Part shown: one piece after another, positions 21,341 to 32,164 of the stretch
Layout of the letters: the number at the start of each line of letters is the position of its first letter
How positions within the stretch are numbered: the first letter of the stretch is position 1
Source: Branchipolynoe longqiensis
Taxonomy: Eukaryota; Annelida; Polychaeta; Phyllodocida; Polynoidae
Direction of reading: 5' to 3'
Length of the DNA: 64,000 bases
Assembly: GCA_030323885.1 (NCBI GenBank)
Contig: CM059191.1
Location: 103,650,292-103,714,291, forward strand
Notes under the pieces: generated by a model
Seen by the model: the letters and a program-made list of their open reading frames with translations, nothing else
The model's database searches: none
What the model was told of the DNA's origin: nothing
Made by a program: the position numbers and the translations under genes

Positions 21341-21359
21341 ACTGCACTAGGTGGCAGCA
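21341..21359 (+). promoter_or_regulatory. CTCF-like motif
   Basis: The core AGGTGGCAGCA matches all 11 core positions of the consensus (YGRCCASYAGRKGGCRSYA) and the 19-mer matches 15 of 19. Binding is inferred. Confidence 0.3.
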
Positions 21360-21874
21360 TGCTCCCCACCGGGCAGGGCCCCAGCTGGGCTGCCCTCTAC
21401 AGCATGTGGCTAGCACACCCCGACCCATCTATAGAGGCGATGTAGGACCTAGCGAGTTAGGGGGCGGGTCACTTGACTGTTGACGCCACGGAGAGCAGAT
21501 AGGTTTACAAATAAACCAGGTGAAGCATACTGTATTTGGATCTTGGCGTTCTTCCATGTGTGTGTGACAGCGAGTGCAAAACCGTGGAACGGCTGACATC
21601 AGGCCTATCACATTATGTATGAGATGAGTGATGAGTTTGCACCTGCGCATGATGTCGATCTAAGTGTAGTAGAGTTGTGCTAAGTCAAGTACCACACTCT
21701 CTTTGCCTAATTCATCTGGATCAGTGCCAAGACAGGTCAGGGTGACTGGACATGGGTTTGGCTGCAATTGGTGATCTGCAGTACCTGATGCATCCGTACT
21801 GATGGTCTGAGCATTTCACAGTGCTGGTTGTTGCATTCTGTGGGTTTTGGATGTATACTGCTCACAGCAGTTGA

Positions 21875-22117
21875 CTACTGGCCTCTGAGTTGACTACTGG
21901 CCTCTGGGATTAACATTGTCTTCATATGCCATTTAACATTTGAATTCAAATTGTTCTCTTCTGCCAATAATAGTAGACTACCTTCAGTATTTTCCCATAG
22001 TTGGGGTGTATTTTGTGGATGCTGCGACATGTCCACATGTCCTGGTGAGTCCTGCACATCACGCATGACGGGCACACACTGCTGCGCCAGTTGTTGTGTA
22101 TGGTTGGTAGATCCCAT
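21875..22117 (-). CDS. open frame, possible exon, unrecognised
   Basis: ATG at 22117-22115 opens an 80-codon frame on the minus strand (starts MGSTNHTQQLAQQ, mixed composition). It continues open upstream of the ATG for over 25 more codons. The plus strand is also open across it, with a good GTGAGT donor at 22044. Strand and coding status cannot be settled by eye, and a transposon fragment is possible. Confidence 0.2.
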   Translation of the reverse strand: MGSTNHTQQLAQQCVPVMRDVQDSPGHVDMSQHPQNTPQLWENTEGSLLLLAEENNLNSNVKWHMKTMLIPEASSQLRGQ

Positions 22118-22309
22118 ACAGTTTAGCCAGGAACGGCAAGGTCTCCAGTTTCCATGTGGTGTCGCTGGGAGGCACCATATGGGTGTTGGTTGGAGAGAGG
22201 CTATGTACCAACAGAGAAGGGTTATGCACTCGGCTCCCTTTTCACCGCAATGAGACTAGCTGATGACTGGAGGCTGAGAGCGAGAGTCATAATCAACGTC
22301 CAGCATTAG

Positions 22310-22920
22310 ATACAAGCAGCATACATTAGTAGCTATAAGCAACATATAACACTAGCTATAAGCAATGTATAATATTAGTTATAAGCAATATACAACACTA
22401 GCTATAAGCAACGTCCAGTATTCGATACAAGCAGCAGATATATAGCACTAGTTATAAGCAATATACAGTATTAGTTATAACCAACATACAGCACCAGCTA
22501 TAAGCAATATACAGTATTAGTTATAAGCTATATACAGTATTAGTTATAAGCAATATACAGTATTAGTCATAAGCAATATACAGTATTAGTTATAAGCAAT
22601 ATACAGTATTAGTTATAACCAACATACAGCACGAGCTATAAGCAATATGCAGTATTAGTTATAAGCAATATACAGTATTAGTTATAATCAATATACAGTA
22701 TTAGTTATAAGCAATATACAGTATTAGTTATAAGCAATATGCATATTAGTTATAAGCAATATACAACACTAGCTATAAGCAATGTCCAGCATTCCATACA
22801 AGCAGCAGATATTAGTTGTTATAAGCAACATACAGCACCAGCTATAAACAACGTGCAACACTAGCTCTATGCAACATACAACACTAGCTATAAGCAATAT
22901 ACAGTATTAGCTGTATCACA
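22310..22920. repeat. 23-bp minisatellite, about 26 copies
   Basis: Unit close to CAGTATTAGTTATAAGCAAT plus ATA; variants have AACACTAGC or CAGCACCAGC. It begins and ends with less regular copies. Confidence 0.85.
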
Positions 22921-22929
22921 CAACTTTTG

Positions 22930-23980
22930 TGATGGAGTACGTACAATATATATGCTGCCCAATATATATGATCTGTAATATAGATAGATGTACTGTGCCA
23001 CATGCTCTGTAGAAAAAGGTCTTATCGGGGATTTACTCTATCAACCCACCATCTGACGGCAGAGATAGAATATTGGGTAGCACCTCACCCCACTGTCATC
23101 TAGCACCTCACTAAGCATGCTCCATGTAAAAGGTCGATAGCCGTCTTCCATAATTAGTAACCAATAGGCCTAAGCGTGCCTCATTACAATTTCATAGCAG
23201 AACCCTATCTGCCTGTATTTGTGTTCCCAGGGTGCACCTCACTTTACCAGATCGTATCACTGAGGAGGGTCATTAGTGCCGACTGAGTCGACAGCTTGAC
23301 CCCCCCCCCTCCCCACCATGAAAGCTCGTCCGCCCGCCCGCCTAGATTAGGCTGTAAATAAACCTCCCAGGGAATGGTTAGCTTAAGAATACATGACCTC
23401 TCCATATTCGAATATGCTGCCTATAAATGCAAAGAATATGATCTTGGTCATGTCCGACTGTCTTTAAAAGCACCGTCCTAATTGCCAATAACTATAGCTG
23501 AAAGGCCGGATGCTCAGCGGCAGGAGAAAGCGGCCAGTTGCCAATTAGAGGCCTGACTCGCCCTGACTCCTTATTTATGGCAGGTGGCCTACTTAAGTAG
23601 GTCACGTGGTGTTGTTGCCAATGTTGATGTCTATAGTCCTGCCTTGTGTCTCACTTCCCAATGTTGAGATGGCAACTTGACATAGGATTTAGACACACTG
23701 TGGCGATTTTTGTGGTTGAATCTGCCTTTAAAATTGTGATAGAATGTTTCTATGGTGTTTGACCTGTCAATGGTGAAATGAGGTCATGCAGTTCTGACTA
23801 ATCGCATTGAACTCATATTGAAACTGTTGGTCATGCGTATTAGGGTACATTTTATTCCACATCCTATGTTTATATTATTGAGCTCCAAACACCTGCCCCT
23901 GGAGCAGTGTGACATGTTTAACAATCGCCACAATGTCGCCGGTGTAGTTATCTGAGCCTATAGACATACCTGAACGTGGT
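22930..23980. other. unique non-coding stretch, homeodomain-like words
   Basis: No exon found. The part at 23350-23600 is repeat-free and has several homeodomain-type words (CCTAATTGCC, CCAATTAG, TTTATGG) plus a CACGTGG E-box, so it could be an enhancer. This is weak inference. Confidence 0.2.
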
Positions 23981-23989
23981 TCAGGTACA

Positions 23990-24455
23990 GTCTAACAGGC
24001 ACCAGATTGGTACCCTGGTATTACTCCGCGTTAGGCTGCACCCACAGATAATCTGTTGGTAAAACGGTGCTCTAGCAGGCACCAGTTTGGTACCCCAGTG
24101 TAACCCCACATCAGGCTGCACCCACACATAATCTGTTGGTAAAACGGTGCTCTAGCAGGCACCAGATTGGTACCCCAGTGTAACCCCACATCAGGCTGCA
24201 CCCACACATAATCTGTTGGTAAAACGGTGCTTTAGCAGGCACCAGATTGGTACCCCAGTGTTACCCCACATCAGGCTGCACCCACACATAATCTGTTGGT
24301 AAAACACAGCTCTGTTATAGCCTGGCAGGCACCAGATTGGTGCCCCGGTGTTACCCCACGTCAGGCTGCACCCACAGATAATATATTGGTTAAACACGGC
24401 TCTGTTATAGCCTGGCAGGCACCAGATTGATAACCCAGTGTTACACACAGCTAAT
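23990..24455. repeat. 80-bp tandem repeat, about 6 copies
   Basis: Starts GCAGGCACCAGATTGGTACC. The middle copies are 80-81 bp apart; the last two are about 90 bp because of an inserted CTGTTATAGCCTG. The minus strand stays open for 85 codons because the unit has no stop in that frame. Confidence 0.9.
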
Positions 24456-24559
24456 CTGCACTCAGGCAGGGGGAGCCACCGCCACTGAATAACTGTAATC
24501 TATGCGATTCCCCACTCATCAACCAGATTCGCTGCCTGCGAAGAATGGAAAACAGGGTT

Positions 24560-24900
24560 TCGCTTTCTTGCTGGATAGGATATTCGATTTGATAGAGCAC
24601 TCGCTTCCTACACGGCATTATGGAAGCGATCCCCATTGCATAGGATCGATCTCTGGCATGGTTGTATGGAAGACTTAAAAATTATTTTGTTATCGCTACC
24701 TCACCTGCTGCTTGGCGTTGCCAGGATATGGCAGTGACTTGTTGGCTCAGTGGCGGGATAATGATGATACCAGGTCATGATACAATTGGAATGGCATTGC
24801 AGTGTGGTAGCAGTATGCAGTTGTCCCCAATCTGTTCTAGAAGAAATTGATTCTGTCCTGGTATAACCCCATACGTTGCTAAGACATACAACCCCAATCA
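24560..24900 (+). mobile_element. SINE family A, diverged
   Basis: Landmarks are GATCGATCTCTGGCATGG (B-box region), TATCGCTACCTCACC, GGCAGTGACTTGTTGGCTCA and a tail near CGTTGCTAAGACATACAACC. It is more diverged than other copies. Confidence 0.5.
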
Positions 24901-25041
24901 ATCAAGCTTGCTTTGGCAGGGCGGGATTTGCCTGTTTGAATGAATAGCAGCTTCTTCTGGATACCCGGTGAACGGATGTTTCTAGCCGTGCTATATAGGT
25001 GTTCTATATTACATGGTATATCATGGTTTGCCAAGCCTTCC

Positions 25042-25424
25042 CAAAGACCCTATAATACTAAGACGGCCCACTCCCTATCTCTCCCATGGTAATGTAAATT
25101 CTGCAGTGCCACCTTCTGGTGGGTTTGATCAGCCCGGCTGCTGGTTGGTGTTTCACATGTAGACACATACAATTATATTATACATGAGATAGGTAAGTAT
25201 GAATACACATCAATATGAAATTGCTATGAATAAATACCAAGCATCATCAGCATCATCATCAGCATCGGCATCATCACACATATTTCACATTCATATATAC
25301 ATTTATACATATAATATAGCACCTGTTTAACCAACAGAACAGCGAGCGCACCAAGTGGTGGGTTTGATCATTTTGATTACACATTACAGGCTGAGTGAGC
25401 CGTCTTAGTATTATAGGGTCTTTG
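25042..25424. mobile_element. 383-bp MITE with 7-bp target duplication
   Basis: The end CAAAGACCCTATAATACTAA is mirrored by TTAGTATTATAGGGTCTTTG. GCCTTCC occurs directly on both sides (25035-25041 and 25425-25431), a clean target duplication. The inner parts of both arms also share GGTTTGATCA-type words. A CTCF-like motif lies inside at 25104-25122 (minus). Confidence 0.8.
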
Positions 25425-25441
25425 GCCTTCCTTAGCCGCAG

Positions 25442-25505
25442 CAGCTCGTCAGTGACTAGTAACAAATGCACTAAGGGGCCGTCCAAAGTTGTCGACATTT
25501 TTAAG
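25442..25505 (+). CDS. possible small exon beside a MITE
   Basis: CTTCCTTAGCCGCAG then 64 nt and a GTAATA donor. The frame SSVTSNKCTKGPSKVVDIFK is open and of mixed composition. The MITE at 25042-25424 sits in what would be its pyrimidine tract. With no partner exon placed, this is a weak call. Confidence 0.2.
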
Positions 25506-25607
25506 GTAATACAAAGAGTACTACTTTTCCTGACTTCCCTGCCTACCCCCGCCACCCGCCCCCCCCCCCCCCCAAATAGTACACATCAACATTTGACTAC
25601 AAACCCA

Positions 25608-25850
25608 GATGGGGTGGCCCAATGAGTTGAGTGACCATCTCCAAATTGGGAAAGTCATGGGATTCGAAGTTTGGTCGAGTCAAACCAATAAGTTAAAAAT
25701 TGATACTTATTGCTACCTAGCCTGACATTCGGCTAGAATAGGACAAGGAGCAGTGGAATGAAGAAGACAAGTTGTTCACGATTGAAAATTCTCCAGCTTA
25801 ATCAATTAATGTACAATGACTGGATCTGATGGCCTAATGGACACACAAAA
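25608..25850 (+). mobile_element. SINE family A head with tail B
   Basis: Head GGGTGGCCCAATGAGTTGAG, TCAAACCAATAAGTTAAAAA, CTACCTAGCCTGACATTCGG, then a switch to tail B: AGCAGTGGAATGAAGAAGAC ... AATTAATGTACAATGAC. Shares its tail with 3820, 37925 and 52890. Confidence 0.65.
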
Positions 25851-26250
25851 AGGAGAAAAAGTCGCTGAAAAATATCAATATTGTAATTAAATAAATTCAA
25901 TAAAAGTCTTATTTCACTGTCAGCTCCCCTCTCCCCTGTCATACACTTTGTACAATCGTGAACATGTTGATAACGTTGGCCGACCCCTAATGCTGCTATT
26001 TCCCAGGGCTCCCCTCAGACATACAAGCCAATTAAATGCCATTAACTGCTACAGCAAGGCACACAGATCGGTAAAGACCCAATTAAAGGCTATTATAGGA
26101 TAGATTACCCCCAGTTCCTGCCCAGCGATTCCTGAGCATCTGAAGACTTGATATGGGCCATACTGGTCGCCATGTTTTCTATGTGTGGGAATGCTTCAGA
26201 AGGAGGGGTTGGGTTAGTGTTTGCTGCCATTGTAATCTAGTCTCTAAAGC
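25851..26250. other. unique non-coding stretch
   Basis: No exon seen. CCAATTAAATGCCATTAACT and CCCAATTAAAGG at 26029-26100 are closely spaced homeodomain-type words. Confidence 0.2.
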
Positions 26251-26252
26251 CC

Positions 26253-26867
26253 AGGTCACATAGCCGTTAGTGGACGTAGTTGAACGTATGTGAGCGTAGT
26301 GGAGGCTAATGTGGGTCAAACCTGGTCTAAGTTTGTTAAACTACGTTGAAATACGTTAAGGTACGGGAGGTGAGCCACCAAATGATACGGATAAATATGT
26401 TACGGTATGGATGCCGGTACGTTCAACTATGTTCAACTACGTTCAACTACTTTCAACTATGTTAGCCTCCACTACGTTCAACTACGTTCAACTACATACA
26501 CTAACGGCTATGTGACCAGGGTATGCATGACGTGGAATGGCCATGGTTTTGTGTGGATCAAGGTATGCCAGAGTATGCTAGAGTATGGTCGAGTACATTA
26601 AGAGGAACGTTATACTACGCTAGAGTATGCTAGAGTACTTTAGCATCATGGATGCAAATTCAGCCTCTAATGTGCCGCCTTTTGAACATGTCCAAAAATT
26701 AAATCGGAGATCACAGCTCACCCAGGTTATTACCAAGTTAACATCACGGACAAGTATGGATGCTGGTACATTCAACTACTTTCAACTATGTTCACCTACG
26801 TTCATCTACTTTCAACTACGCTAGCCTCCACTACGTTCAACTATGTTGTCTAACGGCTATGTGACCG
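26253..26867. mobile_element. foldback-like MITE cluster, GGTCACATAGCCGTTAG ends
   Basis: GGTCACATAGCCGTTAGTG at 26253 is mirrored by CTAACGGCTATGTGACC at 26501-26517, and a further inverted end lies at 26850-26866. The arms consist of many direct copies of TACGTTCAACTAC and of GAGTATGCTAGAGTA. Relatives: 34585-35084. This looks like two elements side by side or one nested in another. Confidence 0.7.
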
Positions 26868-27019
26868 GGGCTGATTGAGCCCAAATCGCACACCTAGATG
26901 TAATAACTGAGAATACATATTGTGATGTACGTTATTTTATATTAGTATAATTCATTATACACTATATTATTCCCGAGTATTCATCAAGCAGTACTGGTGA
27001 CGAGGGGGGGGGGGGGGTG

Positions 27020-27440
27020 CGGGTGTGTGGGTTAGCGGGATGGTGATGGTGGTGAGGGTTGTAAGGGTGGTGTGTGTGGACGTAGTGAGGGTGGTGTGTG
27101 TGGCTGATCGTGAGGTGGTGGTGAGATGATGGTGAGGTGGTGGTGAGGTGGTGGTGTGGTGATGAGGTTAGTGAGGGTGGTGTGTGTGGCTGATCGTGAG
27201 GTGGTGGTGAGATGATGGTGAGGTGGTGGTGAGGTGATCAGCATAGTGAGAGTGGTGTGTGCGGGTGGTGATGGTGGTGATGGTAGTGTGGGTTGGGTGG
27301 TGTGTGTGCGGGTAGTGGGGCGGGTAGTGTGTGGTGTGTTGATAGTGCTGTGGGTGGTGTGTGTTGATAGTCGTATTGGTGGTGGTGTGTGTGGGTGGTG
27401 GTGGGTGGAGGCGACGCCTGTGTGCTGCTGATACTACACA
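27020..27440. repeat. GGTGGTGTGTGTG simple repeat tract
   Basis: G/T-rich; includes two copies of an approximately 90-bp block (GGTGTGTGTGGCTGATCGTG at 27093 and 27179). Confidence 0.8.
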
Positions 27441-27761
27441 GATAAGCACCCACTCCACCCCCACCCACCCCACACCACACCTCCACCCTAGTGGGGGGTG
27501 GGATCAGTGTACAAGATACTATCAGTCACGACTATTAGTTGTCTAATCAGCATGCGCACGCCTCCAACCGGGCGCGTTCCCATCCGCGTCTCCAAGGAGG
27601 AGTAGCGCCGGGGGTACAGGAGGGCGCCAGTGTACATGCGGGTCATGCTGCATGCAGCATACCGCAGCCTTTGTCAGCGTTTAAAGAGCTGCACCTTGTA
27701 ATGACTCTCATATGTATTGGTATCAGTCGGCTCATCCGCACAGAAAGGCGCGTCCAGTGTC

Positions 27762-28251
27762 GCGTTTTCAGCTCACTGTCATTTTCAGCCGTGCGCATAG
27801 ACTCAAACTCAAGGCATTGTCAATGGTTGTGAGTCACTAACCATATAAATTTAATATTATGTTTTTGGTAAAGATGTTTTCTATATGGCTACCAAGCGAT
27901 TTGTTTCTAGGTGGTGTGGTTTTAGAGATATTTCACTTTTCCTGGATTTTCTGTATGAAGATTGCTCACGACCATTGACAATGCCTTGAGTTTGACGGTA
28001 CACGCAGTGCAAAACATTAGTTTTATTCCAAATTAATAGAAATCAAGAACCCTAACCTTATAAATGTAATATGATCTTTTTGGTAAAGATGTTTTCTATA
28101 TGTGGACCAAGCGATTTGTTAATAGGTGGTGTGGTTTTAGAGATATTTAACTTTTTCTGTATTTTTTGTATGAAGATTGCTCACGACCATTGATAATGCC
28201 TTTAGTTTGAGTCTATGCGCACGGCTGAAAATGACAGTGAGCTGAAAACGC
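27762..28251. mobile_element. MITE with long inverted ends and an internal duplication
   Basis: GCGTTTTCAGCTCACTGTCA (27762) is mirrored by TGACAGTGAGCTGAAAACGC (28251); the inverted repeat extends for about 65 bp. Inside, about 150 bp (GGTAAAGATGTTTTCTATAT onward) is present twice as a direct repeat at 27868 and 28081, and a third partial end (CCATTGACAATGCCTTGAGT) lies between them. No coding. Confidence 0.75.
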
Positions 28252-28609
28252 CACACGGGCTCTCCCAGCAGTCTCCACTGAGCCTTGTTACAAAGCAGGA
28301 CTCCCCACCACTTCAATCGCTTCTCATAAATGCAGGTCCTTTTTCCCCCCTATTTCGCCTCGCGTGTTTTTTTTTCTAGGGTTGCGACTGACATTGCGCT
28401 GGGAAAGAGATTAGCGATGAAAGTCATGGCGACTGGCGGTGGTGGTAGGTACTAATAGACTGCAATAAGCGGGGTATTATTGGGATTACAATATGGGGCG
28501 CTATTCATGGGGCATGAATGGTATTGCAGTGATGGATATGTGTTAAGAGGTAAGGGTCGGTAGACCTATTCATTATTTATATTCAGATAATGGATTATGC
28601 AGCAAATAT

Positions 28610-28800
28610 GGATTGTTATATGTATATGTGCTCTATAATCTATTATGGGAATATAAACAAGGACACTACCACCGAGCAGTTCTCCCCCTCTATTTACTCT
28701 ACACCTGAATGTCATGTGACTTAGCTAGTACCCACTCCTATTCATTGAGTTACTACTACCCAACCTGCTATGCCTAGCGTAGTTCCTGCATCCACCACTG
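28610..28800. repeat. local duplicate, copy 1
   Basis: CTATTATGGGAATATAAACA, AGGACACTACC, AGCAGTTCTC, CTACCCAACCT and TATGCCTAG occur here and again at 29279-29432 in the same order. Confidence 0.65.
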
Positions 28801-29129
28801 CACTGCCACCTGTGAGTGGCTCATGACTGCATGATACCAGCTGCGCCTGGTCACTACCACTGCCGCTCCCGCTCAGCCGGACGGTTTTTAAATTATATAT
28901 GTTCCATAGCATTTATAATTGTATAATGCATTATATATCTCATATATATATGATGTATAAGACATTATATACAAGTATAATCAGCCGGAAAATGCCATTT
29001 ACTCCCCAGCCTCCTCAGTAATCAGCTGGTTGACTCTATACTTTAAGTCATCTTGATAGAATCTCAGCTCTCCACCTGACACCACCTACTCGCCCATGCC
29101 TCAGTCACCGTTGTGCTCACTGACCGTCC

Positions 29130-29170
29130 TGCTGAAAATGTATATATATATACATATATATATATATATG
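29130..29170. repeat. TATATA microsatellite
   Basis: TATATATATACATATATATATATATA. Confidence 0.9.
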
Positions 29171-29278
29171 CTAGAAGTAGAACAGTAGAGTAGATGACTT
29201 AGAAAATAATAATAATAATGAGTGAACGCTTCCGATTAATTATACTTGTATAATGCGCATAAATAAATAATATATATA

Positions 29279-29432
29279 TATATGCACATATGTGCACTAT
29301 AATCTATTATGGGAATATAAACAAGGACACTACCCCCTAGCAGTTCTCTCCCTTTACTTAGTCTATACCTAATGTCATTGAGCTAGTACTACCCAACCTC
29401 ATATGCCTAGATTAGTTCCTTCATTCTCCACT
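29279..29432. repeat. local duplicate, copy 2
   Basis: Direct-orientation partner of 28610-28800. About 670 bp separate the copies. Confidence 0.65.
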
Positions 29433-29524
29433 ATATATAGAATGCTTCATTTCTATGGACATCCCAAACACAGCAAAGCAGATAGTTCCGATGCCTACCA
29501 CCATTTTCAGAATGACATATTTTG

Positions 29525-29865
29525 TTGTTGTTGTTGTTTTACGTCCTAGCAACATCTACGGTCACATCAGGACGTGTACCGACTTGAGACAGTGCGCACT
29601 CATGGCGACTTAGTAGTGCTGTCCCACTGGGAAACCAGGCCGCCGGCACCATGACCTGGTATCCCACTCAGTCACATTATCCTGACACTGAGCACACCAG
29701 TCCTTGCCCTATCCTAATAATGTCGAGCGCCTGGCTAGGAAGCGACAAGTATCAATTTTAAAGTCATTGGTTTGACTCGACCGGGACTCGAACCTACGAC
29801 CCAACGATCTACCAGCACAGGAGACGGACGCTCTAACTCATTCGGCCATCCCGTCTGGTGACATA
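29525..29865 (-). mobile_element. SINE family A, minus copy
   Basis: A nearly complete copy. From right to left: head (ATGAGTTAGAGCGTCCG on minus), GACTCGAACC region, AAATTGATACTTGTCGCT, and the tail GCTAGGACGTAAAACAACAA. One of the better copies for building a consensus. Confidence 0.75.
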
Positions 29866-29999
29866 TTTTAACAAATATTGAAACGTTTTTTTTTTTTTTG
29901 TATTCACATATATTCATTCAATAATGAACTTCTTTTGTCACCGCCGAGCCACCGGTCTTCAGGCCATGCAATGTTAGTTACGACACAAATCCACAAATC

Positions 30000-30175
30000 A
30001 GTTTTCTAATGCAATGGCAAGTATATATATACACATTGCTGATGATGATGATAATAATAATAATAATAATCAAAATTGTTATTCACATAATTGCGTTGTC
30101 TTTGTACAACCGCAAGCATCTACATGCATTGATAATAACAATAATAATAATAATAACAACAACAAAATTGGAACC
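30000..30175. repeat. trinucleotide ATA/ATG and AAT/AAC runs
   Basis: GATGATGATGATAATAATAA at about 30040 and AATAATAATAATAACAACAA at about 30140. Confidence 0.85.
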
Positions 30176-30189
30176 CCCATTATCGCCCA

Positions 30190-30400
30190 GGTGCTGAGTA
30201 GCACTTCCGGTTCCGTTCTTTATAGGTTATGCGGCGCAACAAAGGGGAACCAGCCTTCGGGGGCACAGGTGCTAATCCTGCGCATGCGCACACCCAGACC
30301 TCCATCACTCCATCACTCACTCCCTCATTCACTCACTCACATTTGTCCCTTTCCCGCCCGCATAGAAACTGGGAGAGAATGGAACGCCGGTGAGACTGGG
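30190..30400. promoter_or_regulatory. NRF1/ETS-bearing promoter-like block
   Basis: CACTTCCGG at 30202 and TGCGCATGCGCA at 30279 are textbook ETS and NRF1 words, 70 bp apart, at the left edge of a GC-rich island that runs to about 30860. No exon is identified after it. Confidence 0.35.
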
Positions 30401-30469
30401 GCCGGAGATCGGCTCCACAGGGACTGAGCCGTGGTCACTTAGCCCCAGTGGTCAGATGCACAGCAACCT

Positions 30470-30860
30470 TCTTTCCCTCCCCCCTCCCCCACTGTGCTCC
30501 CCCCCCCCCCCAGCCACTCCCCACCGCCACCCCCCACCCCGCTCCCCGCGCACACCGCCTCTACAGGTGCGCGTCCCCGGTCACCTCTCCCTGACGTCCG
30601 CTTGACATTCTCCCACGACCTGACCCGGCTGACCGCCAATCCCCGACCGCCGACCGCCGCTTCCCACACCGGTCAGCCGGGAGGGGAGGACCGGGGAAGT
30701 GGGTTCAGGGGCGGGGCGGGGAAGGCCGGGGAGGGGTGGGGAGGCGGACTGGGGTGGGATGGGGAGGGGAGGGCCGGGGCGGAGCGGGGAGAACCCGGCG
30801 TGATGGCCGGGGAGTGCTGGGGCGGGGAGGGCCGGGGAGGGAGACAGCGGGCTTGCAGAT
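30470..30860. repeat. C-rich then G-rich low-complexity island
   Basis: CCCCTCCCCCACTGTGCTCC (30480-30550) and GGGGAGGGCCGGGGCGGAGC (30700-30850). Long frames across it are composition-driven. Confidence 0.7.
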
Positions 30861-30939
30861 AATGAGGTGCTTCAATCCTCAGGTGAGCGGCTGGCTGCAG
30901 GTGACTTCTTTCAGGTCTGGGCGTATTGCCAGTAATGAC

Positions 30940-31260
30940 ACCCCATTACAGGACCAGCCAATTACTTCACTCACTCGGCGTTATTCAGGTGAATTTATAC
31001 GGGCAGCATTTTATACAGACACATCATTACAAGACCACCCCAATTACAGCACTCACTCAGCTTTATTCAGGTGAATTTATACAGGCAGCATGTTATACAG
31101 ACACATCATTACAAGACCACCCCAGTTACAGCACGCGCTCGGCATTATTCAGGTGAATTTATACAGGCAGCATGTTATATAGACACATCATTACAAGACC
31201 ACCCAATTGTAGCACTCACTCGGCGTTATTCAGGTGCCTTTATATAATCATAGTGTTATA
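30940..31260. repeat. 82-bp tandem repeat, about 4 copies
   Basis: Unit contains ACACATCATTACAAGACCAC, CAGCACTCACTCGGC and ATTCAGGTGAATTTATACAG; spacing is 82 bp between 31021, 31103 and 31185. Confidence 0.85.
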
Positions 31261-32150
31261 GAGTCAGACTGTTATACAGTCAGCCCATTATAGAGTCAGC
31301 CTGTTATACAGACACTCACTCAGCGTTAGTCATGTGCCTTTATACAGTTAGCCTGTTATGCAGTCAGTATGTAATACAGTCAGCATATTATACAGGTACC
31401 ATGCTATACAGTATGTTATACAGTATGTTATGCATTCACCATGTTATGCAGTCAGCCAGTTATACAGCAGGCTGCTATACGGACACCCCATTACGAGACC
31501 ACCCATTTACAGCCATCATTAGGCGTTATTTGGGTGCCTGTATACAGTCAGCCTGTTATACAATCAGCATGTTAAACATTCAGCATGTTATACAGTTCGA
31601 CATTCAGCATGTTATACAGTCACCCTATTATATAGTGACCCCATTATGCACAGCCCGTTATACAGTAACCCCGTTATACAGTAACCCCGTTATACAGTAA
31701 CCTGTTATACACTCACCATGTTATACACTTACCCTGTTCTACACTCACCATGTTATACAGTCACCCTGTTATACACTCGCCATGTTATGCAGTCACCCAG
31801 GTATGCACTCAGCTCGTTATACAGTCACCTCATTATACATTCTCCCTGTTATACGCTCACCCTGTTCTACACTCACCATATTATACCGGCACCCTGTTAT
31901 GCACTCACCCTGTTATACAGTCACCCTGTTATACACTCAACCTGTTATAAAGTCACCCTGGTATACACTCACCTCGTTATACAGTCACCGCGTTATAAAT
32001 TCAACCCTATTATAGTCACTCCATTAGATACTCACCCCATTATACAGTCACCCGGATATACACTCACCCCGCTATCCACTTGCACCATCATAGTCATCTC
32101 GTTATACAGATACCCTGTTATACACTCACCTCATTACCCCACTATTCACT
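31260..32150. repeat. 16-bp minisatellite, about 50 copies
   Basis: Unit GTTATACAGTCACCCT and variants (ACTCACCATGTTATAC). Two short islands of the 82-bp unit recur inside (near 31310 and 31480), which suggests that the 16-bp array grew out of part of the 82-bp unit. Confidence 0.9.
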
Positions 32151-32164
32151 CACACAGCTACTTC

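Noticed and set aside
24191..24448. 85-codon minus frame with a repeated IWCLPGYNRAVF-like peptide
   Set aside because: It is the translation of the 80-bp tandem repeat, which has no stop in that frame; no start or splice evidence.
25170..25200. Strong-looking GTAAGT donor at about 25193 (plus)
   Set aside because: All three frames upstream contain stops within the MITE; treated as a chance site.
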